A stretch of 64,000 nt of DNA, from assembly GCF_023898315.1 (NCBI RefSeq), contig NC_064621.1:533159383-533223382 (forward strand). Direction: 5' to 3'. The stretch's first letter is position 1. Each line of letters starts with the position of its first letter. The notes under the pieces are model-generated. The model was not told where the DNA came from, did not search any database, and saw only the letters and a list, made by a program, of their open reading frames with translations. A program made the translations under genes and the position numbers. Below, piece after piece: positions 1 through 9,115 of the stretch. The stretch comes from Schistocerca nitens (taxonomy: Eukaryota; Arthropoda; Insecta; Orthoptera; Acrididae).

Positions 1-34
1 GATTGAACTTTCATTTTGTATTATGAGTGTTTCA

Positions 35-946
35 TCAACTAGCAATTCTAGCCAATGCATAGACTGTTTGACTGCAGCATGACAACAACGGTATTATTTG
101 CAGCGAGTCAGCTGCAGGGCATGAAAGTTTGTATTCCTTTTTGCCTGCTTCATTTTCTGCATTTTTATATTTTCTCCTTTCATCAATTAAATTCAATATT
201 TCTTCTGTTACCCAAGGATTTCTATAAGCCCTCGTCTTTTTACCTACTTGATCGTCTGCTGCCTTCACTACTTCATCCCTCAGAGCTACCCATTCTTCTT
301 CTACTGTATTTCTTTCCCCCATTCCTGTCAATTGTTCCCTTATGCTCTCGCTGGAACTCTCTACAACCTCTGGTTCTTTCTGTTTATCCAGGTCCCATCT
401 TCTTAAATTCCCACCTTTTTGCAGTTTCTTCAGTTTCAATCTGCAGTTCATAACCAATAGATTGTGCTCAGAATCCACATCCGCCCCTGGAAATGTCTTA
501 CAATTTAAAACCTGGTTCCTAAATCTCTGTCTTACCATTATATAGTCTATCTGATACCTTTTAGTATCTCCAGGACTCTTCCAGGTATACAACCTTCTTT
601 TATGATTCTTGAACCAAGTGTTAGTTATGATTAAGTTATGCTCTGTGCAAAATTCTACAAGGTGGCTTCCTCTTTCATTTCTTCCCCCCAATCCATATTC
701 ACCTACTATGTTTCCTTCTCTCCCTTTTCCTACTGACGAATTCCAGTCACCCATGACTATTAAATTTTCGTCTCCCTTCACTACCTGAATAATTTCTTTT
801 ATCTTGTCATACATTTCATCTATTTCTTCATCATCTGCAGAGCTAGTTGGCATATAAACTCGTCCTACTGTAGTAGGCATGTTCTTTGTGTCTATCTTGG
901 CCACAATAATGCGTTCACTATGCTGTTTGTAGTAGCTAACCCGCAC
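35..946 (-). pseudogene. LINE copy A, endonuclease C-terminal part
   Basis: A 303-residue frame that continues the endonuclease after the frameshift. Visible motifs are VYMPTSS (about 30-36), MGDWNS (65-70, catalytic Asp), YTWKSPGD (120-127), QIDYIM (132-137) and DSEHNLL (158-164). The last replaces the usual SDH triad, so the catalytic Asp reads as Glu. After the endonuclease comes a charged linker typical of RTE elements up to about residue 272 (AGKKEYK). The last 30 residues are not LINE and come from unrelated flanking DNA. The RT domain is absent. This is a dead fragment, not a host gene. Confidence 0.8.
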
Positions 947-1309
947 TCCTATTTTTTATTCATTATTAAACCTACTCCTGCATTACCCCTATTTGGTTTT
1001 GTATTTATAACCATGTAATCACCTGACCAAAAGTCTTGTTCCTCCTGCCACCGAACTTCACTAATTCCCACTATATCTAACTTTAACCTATCCATTTCCC
1101 TTTTTAAATTTTCTAACCTACCTGCCCGATTAAGGGATCTGACATTCCACGCTCCGATCCGAAGAACGCCAGTTTTCTTTCTCCTGATAACGACATCCTC
1201 TTGAGTAGTCCCCGCCCGGAGATCCGAATGGGGGACTATTTTACCTCCGGAATATTTTACCCAAGAGGACGCCATCATCATTTAATCATACAGTAAGGCT
1301 GCATGTCCT
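127..1309 (-). mobile_element. RTE-type LINE fragment, copy A (5' part only)
   Basis: This is the endonuclease part of a non-LTR retrotransposon, read on the minus strand. It is the same family as the plus-strand copy at 60707-62505, and the two align from the MMMAS start through the endonuclease. The 5' UTR of copy B is almost absent here: homology stops near 1309, about 10 bp before the hAT element. At the other side homology stops near 127, just after the residues AGKKEYK, so the whole reverse transcriptase is missing. What replaces it (1-126) is unassigned. The family resembles insect proteins often annotated as craniofacial development protein 2-like, which are LINE endonucleases. Confidence 0.85.
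949..1281 (-). pseudogene. LINE copy A, endonuclease N-terminal part
   Basis: A 110-residue segment that starts MMMASSWVKYSGGK and holds the first motifs of an apurinic-like (EEP) endonuclease: AWNVRSL, with the metal-binding Asn, then GISEVRW, with the catalytic Glu. The frame ends at NKK-stop in an A-rich run near 950-956. The protein continues in the next frame as GVRVSYYKQHS, so a one-base change in the homopolymer splits the ORF. Copy B has an A run of a different length at the same place. In an intact element this enzyme nicks target DNA to prime reverse transcription. Confidence 0.8.
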
Positions 1310-1617
1310 GCATTACACTAGGCTGACCAAATTATTTTCGGTGAAAACCGGGACACAGTCACCCGGGTGCCAATGGACACCTCATTCCACATGTACCCAG
1401 GTTTCTTAATTTTAAATATTAATGTTTTGTTGATACATTTTGTTAACCCCATTATTATAACTAATAAGAGGATACAAAAGATTGATATAATCTAGATTAT
1501 CTGTATAATTAATGACATTTAATAAACGTATACGGTAATAAAGAAATGTATTACGATTTTACAAAATTTTACAGCCATTCAACTTTTAATCAATTAATAT
1601 TAACATGAGCTTTAATA

Positions 1618-3531
1618 TTACTGAGCACTTGTAGATGGAATTGACTGTCCTTGGAGAAAAGGGTATTTTTCACTGCCTCCAGCCTTCTTGATCATGTCTT
1701 TGTTCTTTGAGACACAGTGATAAAACTCGGCACAATCCATTTTGTAGTTGTACAGGATCTGCAGGATTGCTTTCCAATTTGGCATTATGGGCTGGGATTG
1801 CAAATAAATACCTTGCAATTATTACCAACTCAGAGTAATGCTGAAAACAGTCACAGCTTTTAAAAAAACGCACCCACTTTTCATGACATTCCAATGGTGT
1901 TTTTTTTTTTTTTTTCATCATTCCACTTGGGAAGACTTTCTTCACCAAATTTGTCAGTATGCCGAACTGATAAAAGAGAATGGAATCATCGAGTTCAATC
2001 TCTTTACTCTTCAAATAAGAAACTGTCTCTTCAACACTTTCGCATTTTGGCACTCTCTTCAGTAACATCCAAACAAACACCGGCGATGAGGGTATATATG
2101 AGGTGCTCCACTTGCTGAGATATTCTAAACAAGTGTCATAAAACTTGTTAACTTCTTCTCTAAAACTCCTTTCCGCTGCTTCTGATTCTTCTGCTCTTTT
2201 AAGAACAGATTTAACATTAAAAGAAATGAACTGCTGTTCTCTCCTCTTAGTAACAGTTTCCAGAGTATTTTTCAAAACATCATTTACTTCTATTACACTA
2301 TTCGTGCTTCCCTCAATTTCCTTTATCCCTTGCTGCAAAGTGCTAAGCTGACTGTGAATGAACCATACGTAGGCTTCACTTAAAGGGTTACTGAAAAACT
2401 GAACCAATATTGTGGGGGTTTTGTCTTCATTTAGGAAAAAATCTTTTAACTGTTCAAACAGGCGGATTACTCTTTCAACTGCTGGAAACAGTGATAACCA
2501 GCGAGTTTTCGAGTGACACATTACATTCATATATTCAGTTCCCACATTATCACAGAACTCCTTAACTCTGTTCTAACAGTATACATGTAAAAGTGTGAGA
2601 ATACCTTCATGACGATAGTTTCAACATCACAGCTTAAACTGTCAGCAGATGTCTGCACGCTATTGTGTAAAACATGTGCAGGGCGTCCTATACCTTCAAT
2701 GTTTTCATGCAATGTTGCCTTTAATTTGGTAAACACGTTGATTTGCCTTCTCTTTTTAAACCACCAAAGTTTGTGTTGGTGTTGTCTCCACAAAATGCCA
2801 CACATTTATTTTTCTCAAGATCAAACATTTCGATAGTATTCATACAAAATCATGAAATTTCGTCAGATGTTTCATTAGGTAGGGAACTCACATACAAAAG
2901 TTTGGTCTCAATTCCCTGATTAATATCGAAAAACTGAACAACAAACGGAAATATTTTAGTGGCCTTATGATTGCTGGCATCAGTGGATATCCCGTAGAAA
3001 GAAGACTTTTGATGTATTCAAGGCTTTCCTTTACACTCTGGGGAGCAATAACTCCTTTTACTAAGGCTGACACTTTAGTTCTTGCTGAACTAAACTTTTT
3101 TGCAATGGAGCAATAACTCCTTTTACTTAGGCTGACACTTTAGTTCTTGCTGAACTAAACTTTTTTGCAATGGAAGAATCACCAAACATAATGCTGTTAA
3201 GCTTTTTAGTACAATCACTAAATCAATAAGTTTGGTGATGTTTTACCGTGTGGTAGGCTAGTGTAAGCTCGGCTGCTCGAACTTTCGTCTCTTCACTTGA
3301 CTGATGTTTCACAAAATAGTTTTGTAGAGTTTTACTGCAGCTCGGTGCACTGTATCTGTTAATGTGTTTCTTCGACCTGATTTGATCAAGTATGTCGCAA
3401 CGTCCACCATGTCTTATACTAATAAAACAGTTACATACGGAACACTCTGCTTCGTAATCAAAACGACCTTTCTTAATGAAATTCCATTCCTTGGAATAAC
3501 AGTCACTGAACTTGCAGGCACGTTTCGGCAT
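1618..3531 (-). pseudogene. hAT transposase, frameshifted
   Basis: Read on the minus strand, the pieces are in transposase order. 3531-3223 encodes MPKRACKFSDC.. with a BED-like zinc finger (ECSVC .. SKKH), followed by AELTLAYHTVKHH. Roughly 3220-2830 holds broken middle parts, including a 65-bp duplication. 2805-2527 covers the segment with a GDNTNTNFGG-like catalytic stretch, best read with a frame change. 2545-1670 (291 residues) carries CHSKTRWLSLFPAVERV and ends in VIIARYLFAIPAHNA, the start of the hATC dimerisation region. 1818-1618 in another frame holds the tail with YKMDCAEFYH and GGSEKYPF. At least three frame changes make it inactive. It resembles the ZBED/SCAND3-type hAT proteins. 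Confidence 0.8.
3042..3171. repeat. 65-bp tandem duplication inside the hAT gene
   Basis: Two almost identical 65-bp units (3042-3106 and 3107-3171) both run from ggagcaataactcc to ttttttgcaat. Because 65 is not a multiple of 3, the duplication itself shifts the transposase frame. The near identity of the two units suggests a late event in the decay of this copy. Confidence 0.85.
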
Positions 3532-3939
3532 TGCGTTTCACAGTACTGCAGCAATAATACCACTAATATAAGAAAAAACTATTGCAGTTTGTCTGACAAA
3601 ACATCAACTACTACACTGTTCTGACAATGAGTGTGTGAGTAAGTGGCGCGACAATCGGACGTTTTCATAGCTCTGTTACAATATTACAACTTACTACTTG
3701 TTGGCCAAAGTACCGCCCAAAGTATATCATTGCCTGAGTGTATCAATACTGATACTGTGATTACTAGTATGGGACAATGGAGATTTTAGACAAATAAGCT
3801 AAAATATATTAATTTATTTCCTTTAATATAGCGAAATCCCAAAAATTTGAGAAAGTTTCACGAAATGTATTTAAAAACTGAATTCCGGGACTTTTGAGTG
3901 TCCCGAAACAAATTTTCGGGACGCCGGAACACAGGGATG

Positions 3940-3962
3940 AAAACCGGGACAATCCCGGTTTT
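3940..3962. repeat. Perfect subterminal hairpin in the hAT right end
   Basis: The arms aaaaccggga (3940-3949) and tcccggtttt (3953-3962) are perfectly complementary over 10 bp around a 3-base loop, just inside the right TIR. Related CCGGGA motifs recur around it and at the left end. hAT transposases often bind such subterminal repeats, so this is a candidate binding site by inference. Confidence 0.6.
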
Positions 3963-3992
3963 CCGGGACGTTTGGTCACCCTAAATTACACT

Positions 3993-4560
3993 GATGTACG
4001 GTACCGCATAAAATTCTGAAGGATACTACTGACAGATAATGAAATATTAAACTACACATATGGCGAATAAGATAATGCCTATATCTTTTATAATAGTATG
4101 TACTGACTTTATATTTCTCGGAATTTTATTTTAAGAAAGTGGACAATTTGCGACTAGTTTTCGATATAATTTAAATGCATTGGGACTAAACACACATTAT
4201 CTTGTTGCTTGCAACATGTAGCAAAATCACTAACAAGTATGGCATATTACCTTCCGAAAGACAAAATCAAGTATGGTTTTACTACTCTGTCTGTTCTGTC
4301 ATTCACGGCACAAATAAATGACTGTTATTTTTAACTGTCATAATACTGTAAATGAGATGTAAAAATATTTTTACTACCATAACTGTATCGTTAATTAACT
4401 GTTACGTCCTCCTTAACCACATTCAACAATGAACTTGACAGACAACATTGCCCAACGTTATTATCATGGAGGTAAAGAAAGGAAGGGAGGTGTTATAAGA
4501 TCACAAACTTGAAGCCGATGTCCGTCATCTTCACTAGCCCAAAACATTAGGTTCACCGTG
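3993..4560. other. Unassigned A/T-rich DNA
   Basis: Between the hAT target duplication and the CRE-like site I see no convincing ORF, repeat or RNA gene. The 77-codon minus frame at 4464-4697 overlaps the THAP-like exon on the other strand and has no recognisable motif. Confidence 0.5.
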
Positions 4561-4570
4561 GTGACACCTA

Positions 4571-4578
4571 TGACGTCA
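4571..4578. promoter_or_regulatory. Perfect CRE palindrome upstream of the THAP-like exon
   Basis: TGACGTCA, the full palindromic cAMP-response element, lies 75 bp before the candidate ATG at 4653. Further TGACGT cores follow near 4582 and 4632. Three such cores within about 65 bp in otherwise A/T-rich DNA fit a core promoter of a small gene. The binding function is inferred from the motif only. Confidence 0.35.
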
Positions 4579-4652
4579 CTCTGACGTACCCATGCCCAGT
4601 TTCGATAGTATTGGGTGCTTTTATTGTGTGGTGACGTAGTAGTTTCATCAAA

Positions 4653-4729
4653 ATGCCAGCCTGTGTGGCTTACGGGTGTACTCATCGAACCGAACATAAT
4701 CTAAAGTTTAAAGGAATCACATTTAATTT
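4653..4729 (+). CDS. Candidate first exon of a THAP-domain protein (partial)
   Basis: The frame from ATG 4653 reads MPACVAYGCTHRTEHNLKFK and then GITFN. It matches the N-terminus of THAP zinc fingers: Met-Pro-x-Cys, Cys-x4-Cys (residues 4 and 9), a basic stretch and the conserved G-I-x-F before the usual exon end. The exon stops directly at GTAAGT (4730-4735), a strong insect 5' splice donor, leaving codon phase 2. The frame reads a stop within the next few bases, which supports splicing. THAP proteins bind DNA; some are host regulators, others are P-element transposases. I could not find a convincing second exon before the 5.39-kb repeat. It could be a lone retained exon or the start of a gene with long introns. 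Confidence 0.45.
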
Positions 4730-4735
4730 GTAAGT

Positions 4736-5389
4736 GGAGCAATTCGAGCAATATTTTCTTTTCCATACATGAATTACTGTTGCACTCTTTACTTATTATA
4801 ATGATTTTATTTCTGTCTGTAGGTTTGCAGTACTTTACTCAGTGCCCATTCTTTTTCTTCTTTCCTGTGTTTTTCATTGCCTTCCAAGTCGCAAACACGA
4901 CAAAAATAGTGAACAAGAAGCTATCGTAAACAGTAGTCTAATAATGTTTTGGGCTGCTTAATATAGCGACAGGCCCCGCCCACTCTGGCTTCAAAACAAC
5001 ACACAGCGTAAAATCTGTCCTGCCACATCCCTTCTTTTTTTACCTCTATGATTGTTATACGTCTGTCAACGAATTACGCACATCGTTCTTTATCAGTGAT
5101 CTCTCTATTCTTTATTGTTTGTAGGAGTAGAGCATACCTGCTGAGTGTTAAGAGACTGTGCGGAATACCGTGGCGTGTAGATGCACAGACAGCAGGGCAC
5201 GTGTCGGGAGGGTGGTGGTGGTGGGGTTTATGGGCAGTCATTGTAGGGGAAATGAGGAGCACTGGAGGGAAATGCATTTCTAAAATAAAGCCTATACTCA
5301 CATTTTTTGTAAATATTAAGTGCCCCCCCCCCCACGCCCACACTTGCAGGGTGACCATTCAAAAAGATATGTCATCTCTGATTTGATTA
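4736..5389. other. Unassigned stretch after the THAP-like exon
   Basis: If the THAP exon is real, this is intron. A pyrimidine tract with tctgtctgtag near 4820 resembles an acceptor, but what follows does not continue a THAP domain. A GC-box-like ccccgccc lies near 4975. Overlapping frames on both strands at 5048-5386 are low-complexity, with runs of GGT/TGG and a poly-C, and I do not call them genes. Confidence 0.4.
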
Positions 5390-5925
5390 GTATCTACAAC
5401 GAACTCCGCCGAAAATGTAGCGATTTATTTCCGCCTCTCTCGTTAATTAATTTTAACTTTCAGAGAAGCGTCACGAGTGGTGAATTTCTCTGGTTCCCAT
5501 GTTAAAATTTGCTTCTGTTGCTAAAACACAGCGGAGTTTACACAGTCTCACTTCATTAGCATGTTGTGCAGACACAATAGTGAGATAATTCTGAAACAGG
5601 GGCTTATTAAGTTTATTAAGTGGGGATATGAGGAAAAGTAAGGTCAGTAGTTTATGAAAACGCGCATCCTTGATGCAAAAAAAAGTAATGTCTTCACTTC
5701 TGTTGTCCCAAATCCCATAGCTTTTCTCGTTTCGTCAGGTATTGATGGCCCTTAAAAATTAATTTCTCTCGTGGAAGAAGTCTGTCTTAAGCGGAATTAC
5801 ACGGTAGATAATGAAGTTTTGCGTAGTAACGATATGGAAAAATACTCTCTTCTTTGCGTGCTATAATTTGCCAAAATCTCATTTCGATATATGGAACTGT
5901 TTATGAAATATGAGCAGTGTTGTGG
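5390..5925 (-). repeat. Dispersed repeat R1, long copy
   Basis: The reverse complement of this stretch aligns with 60415-60704. Shared blocks include gtctgcacaacatg, agaagcaaattttaacatgg, attcaccactc, gcttctctgaaagtta, aaataaatcg, and, near 5880-5925, cataaac..atatcg..aatgagattt. The copy here holds a few hundred extra bases between the two conserved blocks. No coding capacity is visible, so it is a non-autonomous interspersed repeat of unknown class. Confidence 0.7.
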
Positions 5926-6369
5926 ATATTTCACTCTGCATTTAGATTAGATTAGGTTAGGTTAGTACTTGTTCCATAGATCATAGATACGACACTTCGT
6001 AATGATGTGGAACGTGTCAGGTTAATAAAAGGTGTCTATACAAGATATTACATTAGACAAAATATTACATGGCACTCAATTAATTTTTTTTTTGTGGGGG
6101 TTGTGAAATTACCCACTTACTATATCCAAAAATTCATCTAATGAGTAGAAGGAGTTGCCATTAAGAAATTCTTTTAATTTCCTTTTAAATGCTACATGGC
6201 TATCTGTCAGACTTTTGATGCTATTAGATAAGTGACCAAAGACTTTTGTGGTAGCATGATTTACCCCCTTCTGAGCCGAAGTTAGATTTAACTTGAGTAG
6301 TGAAGATCATCCTTTCTCCTAGTGTTGTGGCCATGTGCACTGCTACTGCTTTTGAATTCGTTTGGATTG

Positions 6370-6389
6370 TTAATAACAAATTTCATAAG

Positions 6390-6451
<62 letters not shown>

Positions 6452-6567
6452 GAGGCTACAGTGAAGATTTCTAGCTCTTTAAATAAGTGTCTGCAGGATG
6501 ATCTTGGATGAGCTCCAGCAATTATTCTGATTACACGCTTTTGTGCAATGAACACTCTTTTACTCAA
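6370..6567 (-). pseudogene. Post-RT tail of the Jockey/CR1-type LINE, broken by (AT)n
   Basis: The frame reads KRVFIAQKRVIRIIAGAHPR and CRHLFKELEI, a typical C-terminal stretch after the RT in Jockey/CR1 LINEs (K-R-x-I-R-x-I). It then runs into the AT microsatellite, which translates as a run of Tyr-Ile. The genuine part is about 6465-6567. Confidence 0.7.
6393..6448. repeat. (AT)28 microsatellite
   Basis: An uninterrupted AT run of 56 bases inside the LINE fragment. It is the only long dinucleotide run in the left part of the window. Confidence 0.95.
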
Positions 6568-6597
6568 TGATGAGTTACCCCAGAATATGATGCCATA

Positions 6598-7198
6598 CTA
6601 AAGCAGAGAATGAAAATAGGCATGGTAAGCTAATTTACTCAGATGTATATCACCAAAATTTGCAATGACCCTAATAGCATAAGTAGCTGAACTCAAACGT
6701 TTCAGCAGATCCTCAGTGTTTTTTTTCCAGTTCAACCCCTCATCAATGCATACACCTAGAAATTTTGAATATTCTACCTTAGCTACCGATTTCTGATCGA
6801 AGTCTATATTTATTAATGGGGGCCATTCCATTTACTGTGTGGAACTGTATATACTGTGTTTTGTCAAAGTTTAATGAGAGCCCATTTGCAGAGAACCACT
6901 TAATGATTTTCTGAAAAACATCATTTACAATTTCACCAGTTAATTCTTGTCTGTCGGGTGTGATAGCTATACTTGTATCATTGGCAAAAAGTACCAGCTT
7001 TGCATCTTCGTGAATATAGAATGGCAAGTCACTAACATATATTAAGAACACCAGAGGACCCAAGACCGAACCTTGCGGCACCCCATTCTTGGTTGTTCCC
7101 CAGTTTGAGAAATCACCAGTTTTTTGCATATTATATGAACTGTTCATTTCAACTTTCTGCACTCTTCCAGTTAGGTATGATTTAAACCATTTGAGCAC
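6598..7198 (-). pseudogene. Reverse transcriptase, C-terminal half, of the Jockey/CR1-type LINE
   Basis: Two overlapping minus frames (7198-6779, 139 residues; 6831-6598, 77 residues) form one broken RT. Motifs in the first are LKWFKSYLTGR (2-12), NGVPQGSVLGP (38-48) and FANDTSI (71-77), followed by WFSANGLSLNFDKTQY. The usual F-A-D-D box reads F-A-N-D, so one catalytic aspartate is lost. The second frame holds FLGVCIDEGLNWKKN, the region after the palm. The frame change falls near 6800. It is a dead fragment of a LINE polymerase. Confidence 0.8.
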
Positions 7199-7203
7199 TG
7201 TCC

Positions 7204-8760
7204 CATAAATTTATCGCTGGCCGGCGCGATCACAGATGATTGTGCTACATCAGGTCAATTTTCTCAAGATTGGTGACAAACAGACAGCGGTACCATTCAA
7301 TATGTTAGTTGAATTTCATATGCAGCATCATGTTATATAATATAAACGCAAAATCACAGCGAACTCTATTTATCATTGCAAACTTTACCGAATTTTGCGC
7401 AGTGCCTTACTTCCACGTAAATATCAAAATAACTAGGAGCATTAATGAAATGATGGGCACAGTGCTGTGAACCTGACATATGAAGCTATAAATAAAGCAA
7501 AGATGAATTCTTTTTACTGAATAATTTCTGTACAATCGTTTGAGAAAGATTACGGGGCGTGTGCCCCGATACTGTCATCGCCGATCGGCCGAAAGTAGGC
7601 AAACACTTGTCTGCCTCCCCTTCTCATCAGACGAATGAACTCGCCCAACACTTTAGACGAGAACTGGTCACTGTGCATCGGCCACTATGTCCTGCGTGGA
7701 CTCTTCTACATCACAGTCAAACTCTATGCTCTTTAAACAGGGGGGGGGGAGACAGAATGAAAAAATGCTCACCTGCAAATGCTATTACTGTAATATAACG
7801 TAAAGAGTAGAAGTTCGTGAATTTGCGATTACGTGGCAGCTTCTTCGTGAAATGTAGTGCACAAATGACAAAGCCTTTGTTAAAACGTGTTTTTACTGTG
7901 TTATAATTCTTCATTTTCTCACAGATGCTTAAATTCGTTGGCCATTCCCAATAAATGATGGATGAGAATCAGCATATGCCATAATAATATTAACAACACT
8001 GATATATCGCCAAAATAAAATAATTAAACATTTTTGTCTCTGAGAGTTATGAAAACCTATTGTCTTTATTGTTCCTGGCACACTGATGGCATATGGAAAG
8101 AAAAACATATATCACTTTAAGGATAGGCTGGTTTCCACTACTTGTGTCCATTCCTTCACAATTATACATCCAGTTTGATACTGACATGGTAGTTCACAAA
8201 CAGTTGGCGATAAGAGAGCTGAAGATAAATCACGAATATTTAATGAAGCAACAAATGAGAGAGAACTTTCTAAGCACATGGTCGCTGAAAGTTCACAATA
8301 CTTTGCCAAACAACCCTTCTGGTCTCGTTGCGTGATGTTAGTGTGTAGTTTGCTTATGAAGTCCAGACAGATTTGTTCGGGGAAGAATGGGAAGCAGAGT
8401 AAGTAAACTCTACCTACCAAAGCCCAACACATATGGCGGTAAGTATGGTGATGTAGGAGACGCGTTGCACTTTTCTCAAGCAGTGCTGGCTATTGGTAGG
8501 CAGTGCCGGTTTGGACCCAAAGTGCATTTTTGTCTGATTTCCCCCCCTCATCTGTATGATTTCATCGATTGCGTCATGCACTGTTGCCAGATTGCTCCTA
8601 ATAGGCCAATTTCCCGATGTATAAAATGGCAGGAATTCAAAAACTGGTGGGAAATTCGAATATACCTTAATTGGGCTACAGGATTTCTCCCGCACTCCTG
8701 TGACATCACTGTGGGAGTAGGGCTGCTGTTCTAACCATAAATTGGTAAGGGATTCAAAAA
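7204..8760. other. Unassigned non-coding stretch
   Basis: I see no recognisable gene. Frames at 7559-7798, 8093-8335 and 8387-8734 lack family motifs and overlap frames on the opposite strand. A 6-bp stem with a 4-base loop lies at 7553-7568 (cggggc/gccccg), and a G run at about 7741-7749. The part from about 8620 has repeated phrases of the type ggtgggaaattc and ggattcaaaaatcc, suggesting old degenerate repeats. Confidence 0.45.
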
Positions 8761-8794
8761 TCCTATATGATCCTCTGTCATGTTGGTGTGAAAT

Positions 8795-8920
8795 TCAAAA
8801 ATTCAAGATGGCGACCTTTGTATACAGGCATATGCTCTATGATGTCAGAATCCAAGATGGCTGACGTGGGATACTGGTGCAGCATTACGACATCAGAATC
8901 CAAGATGGCTGACCTGGATA
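8795..8920 (+). repeat. Degenerate tandem motif with CCAAGATGGCTGAC core
   Basis: tcagaatccaagatggctga occurs at 8845 and again at 8893 (48-bp spacing). A third, weaker relative (aaattcaagatggcgacc) lies near 8801. AAGATGGC is also the core of the YY1/Pho-type site, but the repeat context suggests a small decayed tandem array. No coding is associated. Confidence 0.55.
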
Positions 8921-9115
8921 TGAGCACAGCCTGCATTTTGCCAGATTTCCTGGGTTTTCCATGAGATCACTCCTCTGAGATAGACAACGTTTGTTTTCCC
9001 CGCATGTCCAAGCCTGCCTGGTAAATAAAAGAGATTGTTCTCCTGCAACTCTGAGCCTGGAGTTCTGGAACAAAGGCCATTGTCTGCCAAGCTACTCTCC
9101 CTCATAGCAGTTATA

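Larger units (their letters stand above)
1320..3984 (-). mobile_element. hAT-superfamily DNA transposon, degenerate
   Basis: The element has short terminal inverted repeats: aggctgaccaaa at 1320-1331 and, reverse-complemented, agggtgaccaaa at 3971-3982, with one mismatch. It is flanked by an 8-bp direct repeat attacact at 1312-1319 and 3985-3992, the target duplication length of hAT elements; two extra bases (aa) lie between the right TIR and the repeat. Both ends carry CCGGGAC-type subterminal motifs. Inside is a minus-strand transposase pseudogene (1618-3531). At about 2.66 kb it is close to full length for an autonomous hAT. It inserted next to the 5' break of LINE copy A. Confidence 0.85.
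5945..7203 (-). mobile_element. Jockey/CR1-type LINE, 5'-truncated
   Basis: Minus-strand 3' part of a non-LTR retrotransposon. The RT C-terminal half is at 7198-6600, the downstream domain at about 6567-6460, and a 3' UTR runs down to a tail of ATTAG/TTAGG-like short repeats near 5945-5965. It is cut at 7203, inside the RT domain, as expected for 5'-truncated LINE insertion. A 56-bp (AT) run interrupts it. I could not define target-site duplications. Confidence 0.8.

Noticed and set aside
4810..4900. Second THAP exon
   Set aside because: tctgtctgtag is acceptor-like, but neither phase downstream continues a THAP domain (no expected Phe-Pro or Trp pattern).
5048..5386. 112-codon plus frame and 94-codon minus frame over the same bases
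   Set aside because: Low-complexity (TGG/GGT and C runs), no family resemblance, and both strands are open only because of base composition.
5945..5966. TTAGG repeats suggesting insect telomere
   Set aside because: Only two to three units, forming the 3' tail of the Jockey/CR1-type LINE on the minus strand.
8387..8734. 115-codon plus frame with an overlapping minus frame
   Set aside because: No recognisable domain and no start context; it lies in DNA with degenerate repeats.
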